Made by a program: the position numbers and the translations under genes
From: Blasia pusilla
Lineage: Eukaryota > Marchantiophyta > Marchantiopsida > Blasiales
Reading direction: 5' to 3'
Assembly (NCBI GenBank): GCA_050084515.1
Contig: CM114275.1
Coordinates: forward strand, 7,192,001 to 7,256,000
DNA: 64,000 nt
Notes under the pieces: generated by a model
The model's input: only the letters and a program-made list of their open reading frames with translations
Databases searched by the model: none
Told to the model about the DNA's origin: nothing
Shown here: positions 44,750-56,595 of the stretch, piece by piece
How positions within the stretch are numbered: position 1 is the stretch's first letter
Layout: each line of letters begins with the position of its first letter

Positions 44750-45435
44750 TGCAAACGTAGACCATGAGCTTTCAACCGCTCAAACACAATCTGCAAATGT
44801 ATCTGATGCCCCTCCACCGTGTTACTGAACACCAAGATATCATCAATGTAACACCGAAAAAAATCCAACCTTGCTAGGATCCTATCCATCACTCTCTAAA
44901 ACTCGGCGAGTGCATTCTTCAATCCAAAGGGTAAGAATTTCCACTCGTACAAACAATCCTTGCCATGAGAGTTGACACCCCAAAATGTTGTCTTGGCCTT
45001 GTTACTCTCTCAAATCGGCAACTGATGGTATCCTGCCCGAAGATCCAAAGTACTGAAAATCTTTTCCTGACCCACCACATCAAAGATCTTCTCAGGTGTA
45101 GGCATGGCATATCTATCGGCCTTGGTTTGCCGATTGATAGGACGGTAATCTCCACACATCCGCCTATCCGTGTAGTTTCCATGCACGTCCTTTTTAACAG
45201 GCATAACAGTGGCTGATGCATACTCTCCATGCGACAACTCCACTAATTCAGCCTCCAAAAGGTCCAACGTCCTACTTTGAATCAGGTCCCTCTCCATATC
45301 ACTATATCGGTAGGGACGACGAAAGATTGGCGAATCACTAGCCAAATCAATTCGTATACCAGGTCCAACCAAAGCACCCAACTCCTTCATGCAAAAGGAA
45401 AAAAAACTCCTATAAGCACGTAGGAACTGTGTCAA
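44750..45435 (-). pseudogene. Reverse transcriptase of M1
   Basis: Encodes QFLRAYRSFFSFCMKELGAL, GIRIDLASDSPIFRRPYRY, MPVKKDVHGNYTDRRMCGDY, FSTLDLRAGYHQLPI, then in a second frame LPFGLKNALAEF and the catalytic CYIDDILVFSNTVEG (near 44855-44840). The thumb between LRLHPG and VKGFSA is partly deleted. The arginines at CGDYRP and LDLRAG show the ancestral codons that are TGA in P-B. Confidence 0.8.
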
Positions 45436-46139
45436 CCGTCGTTTCTCACCTCCCGTGTCATGAATTGAGACCTATCATTGGCTCCTCCAAGTGATGTTTG
45501 AATCTGGAATGAGCAAGGCTCAAGCTCTGACCTCTGAATACCCAAACCAATATATGCCGCCTTTCCCAACATCAAAGGTTGGGCATCAGAGTCTAACAAG
45601 ACTATATGTAGTCTATACACCTGTCTTGTAGGACTCACCAATCGGAATATCCCACTGCGGTTGTCCAACATACATACACCAAGTGTAAGCCTCTCACGAT
45701 CAATGGTTGGCCGGGTTGGTAATGCATCAATCTTCGTCGATGTTGCCTGCCAAGTAGCACAGGTACTCAATGCTACACCTGACATAGAGGGTTGCTCCAC
45801 CGCAACACCCTCATCCACCTCAGCACGTGTAGCAGTAACACCCCAACGTTCACACAACGTGGCTACTAGCTTAAATACAGGAGCTAAGTCAACTCCTAAA
45901 GCCATCAGCTCCGTGGCTGAAAACAATGGGGATCCCAACACTGAAGTCGCCATCTGCAATACTGCACTAGATGCTGCATCCGTGTCTACTACACGCGATG
46001 TAGATGCCTCAGTCCCCACTGTAGGCTCAATAGGCTGCGTAGGAACCATGGATGGAGTCCTAAGCACTTCAGACAACAAGAATGACTGGGGAAGCCTAGC
46101 CTGCCTCCCAGCCTCACCCCTCTGTGGGTCCAACTCCAT
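45432..46139 (-). pseudogene. Protease region of M1
   Basis: A 235-codon frame ending in VCMLDNRSGIFRLVSPTRQV, LHIVLLDSDAQPLMLGKAAY and PCSFQIQTSLGGANDRS. LLDSDAQP is the aspartic-protease active site with the glycine changed to aspartate. The frame ends three bases from the RT start, so the protease C-terminal half and the whole methyltransferase region of P-B are missing here, probably by deletion. Confidence 0.65.
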
Positions 46140-46202
46140 AGTAGCACCACATGGCTCTGACGCTCGAGTGGCTCCTCTCGTAACTCTACCTCATGCCTCA
46201 AC

Positions 46203-47270
46203 CTATGCTGCACTTGCCATATAAGAGAGATCATCCCCTCCATAAGAGGTGGAAGCCCCTGCTCCCGAACCTGCTCTATGCTGGATATCAGCCATAGTAG
46301 CCAACCTCTGCTCCAACTGCTCAATCCTGGTAGCCATAGCTGACTCTGTCGTAGTGGTAGGGGTAGCCACCGTAGGCTCTCCAACCACAGGTCCACCTCT
46401 ACCACCCCTACCACCTCTACCACCTCGGCCTCTCGGAGTAACTCCACCACGGCCGCGGCCTGATCTCAACTCTAGATGAAGATCAAAGCAACGCTCTCGA
46501 GGATGACATGGTCTCCCGCAATGATCACACTGAGTTGGGGCTGACTGAGGCCCATCAATCAAAGTCCGTCTCCCATACTCTTGGGGACAAAACCTCCTAA
46601 CATGATCACCTCCACATGTCCAACATGATTGTCCTTGCTACGGGGCAGCAAATGAAGGCAATGGTCTCTGCGCAAGTGTCCCTCTAGGACCTGAATGAGG
46701 TCGTGTATACCCCCCACGACTCCCACTACTACTACCACAACCACTACTACGAGACTGTGAGGTGGATTGCTGAACACGAGAAGTAGTTGTTGTATCCCTA
46801 CTGAATGTGGATGTCACCACTATCTCCTCCACCATGTTAAGCTCAATCTTCTCAGATAGAGCAAACACATGGGCCAATGTGGGTGAATCATCACTCATAA
46901 GAGTAGCATCACGTATCCTGCGGCGCAACTCTCTGTCCAAGATCCCATACCAAAACTGGACTGCCTGAGCCTCAGTCACATCCTAGGTAACTGAAATCAA
47001 CCGTCGCATACGAGTGTAGGTCTCACGAAGACTCTCACCAATCTTTCGCTCAAATTCGTGAAGACTCCTCAACTTCTCTGTCTTCAATCCTTGATAGTTC
47101 TTCTTCCCTCTTGCAGAACTCTGCAACCCGGCAGAATGATGGCGGGCACTAGTACCCCCACTCCGGCTCGTACTCGTACCACTCATAGTAGGAGCACTAC
47201 TACCAATACCACCATGGGTGATAGACACATAGCCTAGAGACCAATATTTTCTCCACGCCTCAATCTCAGC
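46203..47270 (-). pseudogene. gag C-terminal half and zinc knuckles of M1
   Basis: Continues gag after the nested insertion: AEIEAWRKYWSLGYVSIT, LKTEKLRSLHEFERKIGESL, ETYTRMRRLISVT, then TEAQAVQFWYGILDRELRRR. The knuckles are CWTCGGDHVRRFC (about 46625-46585) and CDHCGRPCHPRERC (about 46535-46490), followed by a Gly/Arg-rich stretch. Knuckle 1 has the short C-x2-C-x3-H-x4-C spacing and knuckle 2 the standard spacing. Confidence 0.75.
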
Positions 47271-47275
47271 AACAT

Positions 47276-48309
47276 TGTCGCGACCCTCATAACCAAACAA
47301 CACCAAATACGCGCCAAGCGAAACATCAGAACTCAAAGGAACTCACGCCGCGAGGTTTGCGCTTTGGAGAGGCGTTTGGAAGAGTCTCTTGGAAAAGTCT
47401 AAGAGACGAAACGCGGAACAGAGTTGTGCGTTTCATGCATTAGTGGTCGCGACCAGGAAACCTAGACCAAACGCGAGCCGAGACTTGAGATGAGTTTAGT
47501 CTTGGGAGGTTGGTTGCCAAAGAGGTGAGAACCAGTTTGGAACACGACTAGCGTTTGGGAGAATCTGACTGTGTTTAGGACCATAACGTTGAGCCTCAAG
47601 ATGCGTTCGGGACAAATAAGTCCGCGTTGGAAAGCTGATCTTGAGACGCTTCCAATGCATCAAAGATCTCAGCAAACGCATAAGTACAAGCTGAGATATT
47701 GACCGAAAACGATTCAGAGAGCAATCGGGTTGAGGGCCAATTGGAGAGGCCCGGGTGTCTTTCCCTAAATGTAGGGGGCCCCGGAGATCCCCAGAAGTAC
47801 TAGTAAGGGGAGTACCTTCTCTGAGATGTCTCGGGAAACGAAACCCCACTTTGGGCGCCAAACGGCGTTTCAGAGGCACGGGATGAAACGGGAGTTTGGC
47901 GCGGAAACCCGAAACCCAAACCTGATCCAAGGGAGTGGACTTTGTACGCCACACTTGGATTCCAACCCGAGATTCACTTCGTGCGAGTCTTGGTGAGGAA
48001 CTCATTGGATGTTCATCGGACAGTTGGAACCGCTTAGGCGCAAAACGCCGTTTCAGGTTCCTGAACCGACCAGAAAGTCTGTCCCAAGTCTTTCGAGACT
48101 TGCCCGTGTTGGAAACCGCGAAACTAGGAAGGTTGAGCTTGAAGAGAGAATCCGAGACGAGAACTCGGAAAGTAATCCCGCTGATTGATCCAAGACCCGA
48201 CTAACCAAAGTTCGTGTTTGGATGCAGATCACCGTTGAGAGCCTGACCTACTGAACGCACGCTTCCGCAACAAACAAGATTAACGTTCAAGGAGAGTAGG
48301 CGCACGACA
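47276..48309 (+). repeat. 5' LTR of the nested chromovirus
   Basis: TG...CA ends and near identity to 53662-54691. Differences include small indels near 47770, 47880-47910 and 48035. Followed after two bases by the tRNA-Met-type primer-binding site. Confidence 0.95.
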
Positions 48310-48311
48310 CG

Positions 48312-48323
48312 TGGTATCAGAGC
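48312..48323 (+). other. Primer-binding site (tRNA-Met type)
   Basis: TGGTATCAGAGC, the complement of the 3' end of plant initiator methionyl-tRNA, two bases after the LTR. It starts minus-strand DNA synthesis. The open frame that continues through it from a GTG at 48311 is therefore not the real protein start. Confidence 0.9.
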
Positions 48324-50971
48324 AATTCCTTGATGAGCGTGAACTTGGGATCGTTGAAGAACTGAACGTTTGGGGAGAACTCAAGGTAGCCGGAAGACCG
48401 CGACGCCGAGGAGGAACGCAAGAGGCGAGGAGGAGATCTGAGAAAAGGGGACGACTCGCAAATGGCGACCAAGGGCGAAGAACCGAGGAAACCGCGAGTC
48501 AAAGCAAAGAAGCCAAGAGACAAATCAATGACGGACCGAGAGCCGGAGGTGGAATTTGCGACTCCGAAGTGTCGAGTCCCAGACATGAGGATGTTCCAAC
48601 AGAAAATCTTTCCGCGGGACCTTCGGGTCCAAACTTAAACGATCCGGCCTTTTATACCCAAATGATGGGATTGATGAAGGTGATGGCCGACCAGATGGCT
48701 GAACAGAGCAAGGTGATCTCGGAATTCAAGTCAAATGGAGCCTCTAGTTCTGGCAAGAAGCTTTGTAAGACTAATTTGCCAACGCCATTCACAGGAATGG
48801 GGCGTTCTCGGAAAGTGAGCGAGTTTCTAACGGAACTCGAACTCTATTTCGAAGCGCAAAAGTCAGATGAACAAGACAAGGTGACTGTGGCGGTCACGTT
48901 TCTGAAGGATCACGCTCTCCATTGGTGGACGGCTCACCGCAAAGAACATCTAGGTCGTGGGAAAACGTTGAGTTGGGAAGATTTCAAGGAGTTGATTGGG
49001 AACCGATTCACTCCGGAATATCAGGAGTACCGCGATGGCATGGAGGTGGTGAGGTTGCGCCAGAGTGGATCACTTGGCGCTTATGTGCGAGAGTTTAGCG
49101 CGCTCATGAGTGCACTTTCCACGGATGAACATACTAAAAAGGTGATCTTCCTAAGTGGGCTCAAATTGAGTGCCGAGAAGGCTCTCTTTCGTATGCCTCA
49201 CATCCCAAAGACGTGCGCGGATCTCTTGAGACTAGCCGAGCGGATTGGGGACGATGAAGTCCAACACCCGAAACCCTTTGAGACAAAAAGTTTTTATAAG
49301 TTACAGAGGAACAAAGGGACATCCAAGAGGGTTTGGAATGGGGGTGAGCGTGACCACGGAGGGTCTCTCGCCCCAGCGGCGAAACGAGTGGAACTCAACG
49401 CGAAGCCTAAGGGGCCACCGTTTACAAAGTCAACGAATGCCAAAGTGATTTGCTACAATTGTGGCGAACCCGGGCATATGGCTAAGGAATGTGTTAGGCC
49501 CAAGGTTAGTAAACCGAGTATGATTGCGTTTGCCGCTAAGCATTTATCGGAGGGAGATCTAGATACATCTCTACAAGTCACCAAGAGAACGCCCAATTTA
49601 GTTTACCTAGGATCCAAGATCGCTAATCGCGATGTGATGTTGCTCGTTGATGCAGGTGCTTCGCACTCATTCTTGAGTCCGAGAATCGTAAAAAGGTTGG
49701 GATTGCCAACCACCAAGGCGGATGAACCCATTAGGGTAGGATTCGCGGGAGGCAAGTCCCACCAGACTTCAGATCTGGTTTTAGGGCTAGTTGTGAGATG
49801 CGGAGTATTTGAGTTGAAGGAGAATTTTACAGTTTGCGAGATGGACGGAATCGACGGAGTCTTGGGGAACACGTTTTTGGATGCGTATGAGGTGGAACTG
49901 AGGCGGAGACCTTTGAGGTTGAGCGTCTTGGTTAACGGCAAACGGACGGACGTCAGATTGGTTCGTGAGGTGCCTAGAAAGACGGAGTTGGTGAACGCCA
50001 TCACGAGGACGAGTTTGGCCGAGTTAGAGGAAGGATTCCTTTTCTTGATGAGACGAGTAGAGGATGATGCAAGCGCGAGATGCAGAGATCAGAACTCAGC
50101 TTCAAGGGGGATCCCTGAAACACTCAAGAGAGTTGTGAAAGAATTTGAAGATGTGTTGACTAAGGAGCTTCCGACTGAGTTGCCACCACATAGGGTGGTT
50201 GATCATAAGATTGAGGTGATACCAGGATCTCAACCACCTTCAAAGGCACCATATAGGTTGAATCAAGAGGAACTTGCTGAGTTGAAGAAACAGTTGGGTG
50301 AACTCCTAGAGAGGGGTTACATCCGAACAAGCAAGTCACCTTATGGGGCGCCCGTCCTCTTTGTAAAGAAGAAGGATGGGAAGTTGAGACTCTGTGTTGA
50401 TTATCGGGCGCTGAATAAAGTGACGGTAAAGAATAACTATCCTCTACCGAGGATGGATGACCTCTTTGATCGATTGTCGGGTGCCAAGTATTTCAGCCGG
50501 ATTGACCTGAAATCAGGATATTATCAGATTCGGATCGCCGAAGCGGATGTAGAGAAGACCGCTGTCAGAGGGACGAGATACGGTTCGTTCGAGTTTGTAG
50601 TAATGCCTTTCGGTCTTTGTAATGCGCCTCCGACGTTTACCACTTTGATGAACTCCATCTTTCATAAGGAGACGGATGAGTTTGTGATCATCTATATAGA
50701 TGACATACTCATCTATTCGAAAACACTAGAGGAGCACGCTCGACATTTGAAGACGGTGTTTGAGAAACTTAGGGCGAACAAGCTGTATGCGAATGCGGAT
50801 AAGAGTGAGTTCGGTTTGACGAAGATCAAGTTCTTGGGGCATGTGGTTAGTGTGGATGGAGTGAGTCCAAACATGGAAAAGGTGAGCGCGATTGCCGAAT
50901 GGGAACCGCCTTCCACGGTGAAGGGGATGAGAAGGTTCATCGGAGTCGCCCGATTTTACGGACATACGTGA
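48324..50971 (+). CDS. gag-protease-RT polyprotein of the nested chromovirus (3' end frameshifted)
   Basis: One long frame. Gag domain (KTNLPTPFTGMGRSRKVSEF, FLKDHALHWWTAHRKEHLG, WEDFKELIGNRFTPEYQEY) at about residues 150-310, CCHC knuckle CYNCGEPGHMAKEC (about 382), protease DAGASHSFLSP (about 447), RT with KDGKLRLCVDYRALNKVTV (about 688), FSRIDLKSGYYQIRI, VMPFGLCNAPPTF and the catalytic IIYIDDILIYSKT (about 796). The true start codon is unclear: the first in-frame ATG (48663) is already near the gag domain. The frame breaks near 50960 at ARFYGHT, where FYxxYVKNFS continues in the next frame. Confidence 0.9.
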
Positions 50972-50987
50972 AGAACTTTTCGGCATA

Positions 50988-51400
50988 GTGAAACCTCTCA
51001 CGGATTGGACCGCAAAGTTTGCCAATACTACATGGACCGAGGAAGTGGATAAAGCGTTCAATCGAAGTCAAAGAGATCCTCTCGCAGAACCGATTCAAGT
51101 CGCCGAGTTTGAACAACGTTCGAGGTGCACAGATGCTAGTGATTTCGCGATTGCAGGAATGTTGGTGCAAAAAGGAGACCAGAGCATACGAAAGCAAGAA
51201 GCTTACCGACACGAAAGGAGATGGCCTACTCATGAGAAAGAGTTGTTTGCGGTGGTTCATTGCTTGAGGAAGTGGCGTCACTATTTGGGACTTCACAGAC
51301 TCGAGTATTCACCGATAACATATCGCTCAAGTATTTTGAGACCAGGATCGCGTGACGCCAAAACAACTTCGGTGGCATGATACCTTGGCGTTGATGAATG
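50988..51400 (+). pseudogene. RNase H region of the nested chromovirus
   Basis: Encodes KPLTDWTAKFANTTWTEEVD, a TDASDFAIAGMLVQKGD block (the RNase H aspartate), RWPTHEKELFAVVHCLRKWR and HYLGLHRLEY. The segment between (YESKKLTDT) is in another frame, so at least two indels are present. Otherwise standard Ty3/Gypsy RNase H. Confidence 0.8.
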
Positions 51401-52456
51401 TGGAGCTAATCCACAAGTCGGGGAAAGACAATGTCATTCCAGATGCGTTAAGTCGCAGGGATGAACACATGCCATCGACGACACAAGTGTTGAGAGCAAT
51501 GTTCCCTAATGAAACAGACCTGGAAAGAAGGATTCGTGAAGGATACATGAAGGATGAGCAAGCGAGGGAGTACCTTAGGAAGTTAAAGCGGGGCGAGAAG
51601 GTGGCCAATCTGAGTTTGAGACACGGCTTGCTAAGGTTTAAGCATAGCAGGATCTATGTAGGCCAAGGCAAGCTACGGACCAAGGTGTTTGTGGAATGTC
51701 ATGATGGACCTTTGGCGGGACACAAAGGGGAGAAATCCACTCTTGTTTTTTTGTCTAAGAGGTTCTTCTGGCCCAACATGAAGGAAGATGTTGCTCAATA
51801 TGTGAAAACATCCGTGACCTGCCAGGCGAACGGCGTGTCTTATGCGAAGAAACAAGGTTTACTTCATCCTTTGCCAATCCCGGAGGGACCCTTGCAAAGC
51901 ATTAGCATGGATTTCATTACGAGTCTTCCAGAATCTGAGGGATACAACGCTATACTTGTGATAGTTGATCGGTTTAGCAAGTTGGGGAGGTTTGTGCCGA
52001 CGAGAGAATCTGCGACGGCCTACACGACTTCCCGACTATTCCATGATGGTTGGTGGCGTGCGCACGGAATTTCCTAGGAGCATTGTGTCCGATCGGGATC
52101 CGAAGTTTACCAGTGCCTTTTGGAAACATCTATTCAGGAGGTTCTGGACCAAACTCAGCTTTAGTACGGCCTTCCATCCTCAAACGGATGGGCAAACGGA
52201 AAAAGTAAACTCAGTCATAAACCAATACTTACGGAATTACGTGAGTGCGGACCAAAGAGATTGGGCCAAGTGGTTAAGTATGGCTGAGTATTGTTACAAC
52301 TCGACTAAGCATTCTGCAACCGGAGAATCTCCGTTTCTTCTGGCGTATCAAAGAGAACCAGAAGGGCCTCTTGACTTAGCTCTTTCGAAGGGCAATACAT
52401 CGACACACACTCGTCAAGCAACGGCGGAATGTTTGTTAGTGGAAATGCAGGAATGA
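51352..52456 (+). pseudogene. Integrase of the nested chromovirus
   Basis: Two overlapping frames. 51352-52077: LALMNVELIHKSGKDNVIPD, ALSRRDEHM, the zinc-binding region (CHDGPLAGHKGEKST, with one cysteine of CxxC replaced in SVTCQANG) and the first catalytic Asp in SMDFITSLP. 51965-52456: SIVSDRDPKFTSAFWKHLF (second Asp), TAFHPQTDGQTEKVNSVI (Glu) and SMAEYCYNSTKHSATGESPF. The frameshift near 52050-52077 separates the catalytic residues. Confidence 0.85.
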
Positions 52457-52593
52457 CAAGAGCGAGCGAGAGAAAGTCTCGCCAAGGCTCAACTAAGGTA
52501 CGTAAAGCATGCTAACAAAAGTCGGCGCCAAGTGAGTTTCCAAGTTGGGGAACAAGTGTGGTTGAGTGTTAAGAATCTCACTCTCCGAAGGAA

Positions 52594-52968
52594 TTGTCAG
52601 CCAAGTATGCTGGACCGTATGTGATCAAGGCAAAACCGTTTGAGGATGTATACATGTTGGAGCTGCCAAACGAGTTCAAGATTCACCCGACTTTCCATGT
52701 GTCATTATTGAAGAAGTATCTTCAAGACAATGTGCGTCCGGAGCGAAGGAGGATGTTGAGACCACAACCGGTCATCAGAAATGAGGAACCAAAGTTCGAG
52801 GTTGAGACCATTCTGCATTCCAGACGTAGGGCCACCAAGTACGAGTACTTGGTCAAGTGGAAAGGCTATCATGTGAAAGAGGCGACTTGGATTGCGGAGG
52901 CGGATCTAGAACATGCGCAAGAAGCATTGCGTGACTTCAGATGGATGCAAGAAAGGCACGTGCGTTAG
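52594..52968 (+). CDS. Integrase C-terminal end with chromodomain
   Basis: Encodes AGPYVIKAKPFEDVYMLELP, KIHPTFHVSLLKKY, then FEVETILHSRRRATKYEYLV, KWKGYHVKEATW and LEHAQEALRDF. The Y-x-V-K-W-K-G-Y...TW pattern is a chromodomain, which in chromoviruses binds methylated histone H3 and directs integration to heterochromatin. Ends at a TAG, followed by about 690 bp of untranslated sequence before the 3' LTR. Confidence 0.88.
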   Translation: MSAKYAGPYVIKAKPFEDVYMLELPNEFKIHPTFHVSLLKKYLQDNVRPERRRMLRPQPVIRNEEPKFEVETILHSRRRATKYEYLVKWKGYHVKEATWIAEADLEHAQEALRDFRWMQERHVR

Positions 52969-53661
52969 TACATGGTGAAGCAATGGACATAACTTGTGAC
53001 CGGAAAGCTTGGGCCAATAACCCGTTGTAACTAGAAAGGTTTAGTTGTTGCAATAAAGAAGACATGGATTTGGAGATTCGATGCTTGTATTGTAATTTTG
53101 AGTTTGGTTGTGCAAGGCAATGAGTAGTTCTTCATATGCTTAGGATGTAAGTCAAGGAGACCAAACAATGAGTATTTGAGGTGAGAGCTTGTATTCAGAT
53201 AAGGCATCTAGATCAGGACCAAGTGTTGAAGTACTAGCATTTGGGCTCGCCCTAACGTCGGCAGGGCAGATGAGTCTGTCTTGGGGTTTGTGGTGATCTC
53301 ATTCATGTTTCATGACTGAACTTAGTGACGCGCCTAGGTGGTATACAGGTGACCCAAAAGTAGTACGAGTTGGCTAGGTAGACAGGCGGTTGTTTACAAA
53401 TAGTGAGTGAAGTGTTAGGTTGCAGACTTAGTGAGCTTATTTCGATAGTTAGATTAGTTTGGCAGAACTAGTCTAGGCTCATCAGAAAGCAGAAGCTAAT
53501 AAGTCTAAGTGCTGCAAGCGACAACCTAAGACTTAAGCCAAAAAGAAGAATTGCGGGTTAGCTACGAGAACGCGATTCTGTGTTAAGGGGTCGGCTTCCC
53601 AGAACTTAACATCAATAAGGTTTGCGTTGATGAGGACATCAACCTTCTAAGGAGGGGTGAG
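52969..53661 (+). other. 3' untranslated region and purine tract of the chromovirus
   Basis: No coding signal. It ends in AAGGAGGGGTGAG immediately before the 3' LTR, the polypurine tract that primes plus-strand synthesis. Confidence 0.7.
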
Positions 53662-54691
53662 TGTCGCGACCCTCATAACCAAACAACACCAAATACGCGC
53701 CAAGCGAAACATCAGAACTCAAAGGAACTCACGCCGCGAGGTTTGCGCTTTGGAGAGGCGTTTGGAAGAGTCTCTTGGAAAAGTCTAAGAGACGAAACGC
53801 GGAACAGAGTTGTGCGTTTCATGCATTAGTGGTCGCGACCAGGAAACCTAGACCAAACGCGAGCCGAGACTTGAGATGAGTTTAGTCTTGGGAGGTTGGT
53901 TGCCAAAGAGGTGAGAACCAGTTTGGAACACGACTAGCGTTTGGGAGAATCTGACTGTGTTTAGGACCATAACGTTGAGCCTCAAGATGCGTTCGGGACA
54001 AATAAGTCCGCGTTGGAAAGCTGATCTTGAGACGCTTCCAATGCATCAAAGATCTCAGCAAACGCATAAGTACAAGCTGAGATATTGACCGAAAACGATT
54101 CAGAGAGCAATCGGGTTGAGGGCCAATTGGAGAGGCCCGGGTGTCTTTCCCTAAATGTAGGGGGCCCCCGGAGATCCCCAGAAGTACTAGTAAGGGGAGT
54201 ACCTTCTCTGAGATGTCTCGGGAAACGAAACCCCACTTTGGGCGCCAAACGGCGTTTCAGAGGCACGGATGAAACGGGAGTTTGCGCGAAACCCAAACCC
54301 AAACCTGATCCAAGGGAGTGGACTTTGTACGCCACACTTGGATTCCAACCCGAGATTCACTTCGTGCGAGTCTTGGTGAGGAACTCATTGGATGTTCATC
54401 GGAAAGTTGGAACCGCTAGGCGCGAAACGCCGTTTCAGGTTCCTGAACCGACCAGAAAGTCTGTCCCAAGTCTTTCGAGACTTGCCCGTGTTGGAAACCG
54501 CGAAACTAGGAAGGTTGAGCTTGAAGAGAGAATCCGAGACGAGAACTCGGAAAGTAATCCCGCTGATTGATCCAAGACCCGACTAACCAAAGTTCGTGTT
54601 TGGATGTAGATCAGCGTTGAGAGCCTGACCTACTGAACGCACGCTTCCGCAACAAACAAGATTAACGTTCAAGGAGAGTAGGCGCACGACA
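53662..54691 (+). repeat. 3' LTR of the nested chromovirus
   Basis: Directly follows the purine tract and ends at the AACAT target duplication. Open frames inside it are shared with the 5' LTR and are not genes. Confidence 0.95.
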
Positions 54692-54696
54692 AACAT

Positions 54697-55102
54697 GTTC
54701 CTTCCTAAACTCATGGTAATCGTCCATGGGTGGTCCCTCCAAGTGCTGAAACAACCCCTTCCAAGCCAAGAAGGGTGTAAACAACGTGGCGTTCCGCAAC
54801 ATCTGTATATCACACCACGTATCAAGCTCCTGAATAAAGTCCTCCAACTCCATGGTGCCCACTGCACCCGAGTATCGTTGTGGGCCCTTGATGGCCCCAT
54901 ATATCCCGTCCATGTCCCAAATCAATGGAGCTGCAACACTCGATAACAACGTAGAAGACTCGGTGTTTGGAACACCCCCGTCCTCTTCATCAACCATCGG
55001 AAGTGGAAAAGGTAGCCGATACCTCAATCCACTCCGTGTAAAACCACCACTGTCCACACCACGGTCCCCAACCAGATCACCAGAGAGCTCTGTGATGACC
55101 AA
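54697..55102 (-). pseudogene. gag N-terminal half of M1
   Basis: Encodes PQRYSGAVGTMELEDFIQEL, DTWCDIQMLRNATLFTPFLA, WKGLFQHLEGPPMDDYHEF and RKEHV, after which the nested chromovirus begins. Matches P-B's FIAEFRSWCDF...HLEGAPMDDYHEF. The start of gag lies further 5' (toward 55140), where a Ser/Pro-rich leader is open. Confidence 0.8.
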
Positions 55103-55139
55103 CGCCGATGCCGCACCACCACCAAATCACCACCACTAA

Positions 55140-56595
55140 GTAACCAAGTGACGTCGATGTCGCTGTACTATTCTAGCTCTACTAGCTATGGGTGTAGGCA
55201 ACCTAATCTATCATCACCACAGGAAGCCTCCCACGGTCTACCGGTTATCACTCCAGCCTCACTACCGGTAGCACACAAGAGTAAAACTACTCTGGAAATC
55301 AGCGTCAACCCTAACAATGGGCGCGCAAGCAAGAAACAACGATGGAGGGGATCCAAACACAGGAAGTCCAACAACAACCCTCCAATCGCAAATGGAAATC
55401 AGGGTAACACAATCCACCAAACGTGGCGCCCCTTGAATCCACAGAACCCACCACACAATGCTAATGCAATAGCTACTCGCTGCTGGTCGATGACGTGCTA
55501 GTCGCACTCACAGCACCTGAAAATATCACCTACATGGAGAGGCTACACCGTACTATGTGCTAGTTGTCCATCAACGGAAACCCCAAGATGCATAAAGTGC
55601 CTAACACATCTCCGAACAGCACCAAATGAACTACACTAGTGTGTACACTAGCATAGTTAAATACTCAGCAGTTAAGCGTCTTCCAGGAAGAATAGCCCAA
55701 AGATGGGTGACCAGTTATGCAACACTCAACTCACAAATCCTACAAAAATTGCCTCATGCCCAAGCAAGCAAGCTTGCTTGCTCGCTCCTTGCTCTTTACT
55801 CTGCCTCTCACGCCCACTCGCCCCGAGCTACCACGAGTTGCCTTGAAGCCTCAAAATGCTTGAGACATGCCCCTATCGCCATGCTTTGCTATGGAGAGAG
55901 GCCCAACCAGGGCGCCCCCAATGGGATAGGTGTCTCCAAAAATGGACGAGTCACCAACCGACCAGCCCCTTCGATCTGCTGTCCATGAGCTTGAGCTAGT
56001 CTGCAAAATTTCGATCAGCAATTACTCCACAAATCCTCAAAAAAAATTGAATCTGTTTCAACCAAAATTCAATTGGCCACCATAGCTATCTCTCCACAAA
56101 AAATAAGCTACAACCAAGCTCTGTACTCTGAGCTAAAAATCAGACAAACTTGTTGTCTATACACCTCCAGAATCGCAAATCCGACAGCGGTTCCGCCCAG
56201 ATTCATGCATACAGAAATCCGCAACGCTCCACACACTCAAGCAGATAGCTTCACATGAGATCATAATACATATAGCAATAGGAACCTCTCACCCGATCTA
56301 GATGAACTTCAACAGAGCTTCCGCACTCCAAGCTCTCCACATCAAAAAACCGTCGAACACGAACCAGAATCTTGAATCCTTGATAACTTCCAACTCCCTT
56401 GACAAAATCCGGCCATCTAAAGTGCGTTGGAAAGCTCTCAGCAAGGCTCTTCTTTCCCAACCAACCACGCACCAAATTCACATCTCCAACATAGGCCACA
56501 AGCCACGAAAATCCACGGATATGTACACAATCAGCCCTAACCAGATCCTACTGATCCACGATCGAAGCTACCATCGATCTACTCGAGTTCTTTGA
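55140..56595 (-). other. Untranslated leader of M1
   Basis: No conserved coding blocks. It contains a plus-strand 5S rRNA-like stretch (55640-55732) and a perfect 20-bp palindrome (55763-55782, centred on AAGCTT). Open frames on the plus strand here have no family resemblance. Confidence 0.5.
55640..55732 (+). pseudogene. 5S rRNA-like fragment
   Basis: CTCAGCAGTTAAGCGTC, an AGAATAG.CC block and AGATGGGTGACC, followed by TATGCAAC, correspond in order and spacing to the plant 5S rRNA internal promoter (A box, intermediate element, C box) and 3' part. The 5' third is mostly lost. It lies antisense within the M1 leader. 5S-derived sequence is known in Cassandra-type retrotransposons and SINE3-like elements; I cannot say which this is. 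Confidence 0.65.

Larger units (their letters stand above)
47276..54691 (+). mobile_element. Complete Ty3/Gypsy chromovirus nested in M1 gag
   Basis: LTRs of 1034 bp (47276-48309) and 1030 bp (53662-54691), both TGTCGCGACC...CGCACGACA. A primer-binding site TGGTATCAGAGC (initiator tRNA-Met) lies at 48312-48323 and a purine tract AGGAGGGGTGAG ends at 53661. A perfect 5-bp target duplication AACAT (47271-47275, 54692-54696) splits M1 gag between HEFRKEHV and AEIEAWR. The LTRs differ at only about a dozen positions by eye, so insertion is recent. The internal region has a few frameshifts. Confidence 0.95.

Noticed and set aside
47496-48005. Minus-strand frame of about 170 codons at 47.5-48.0 kb, repeated at 53.9-54.3 kb
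   Set aside because: It lies inside both LTRs of the nested chromovirus and antisense to it; no domain.
48311-48323. GTG at 48311 as the gag start codon
   Set aside because: It coincides with the tRNA primer-binding site, so it cannot be the translation start.
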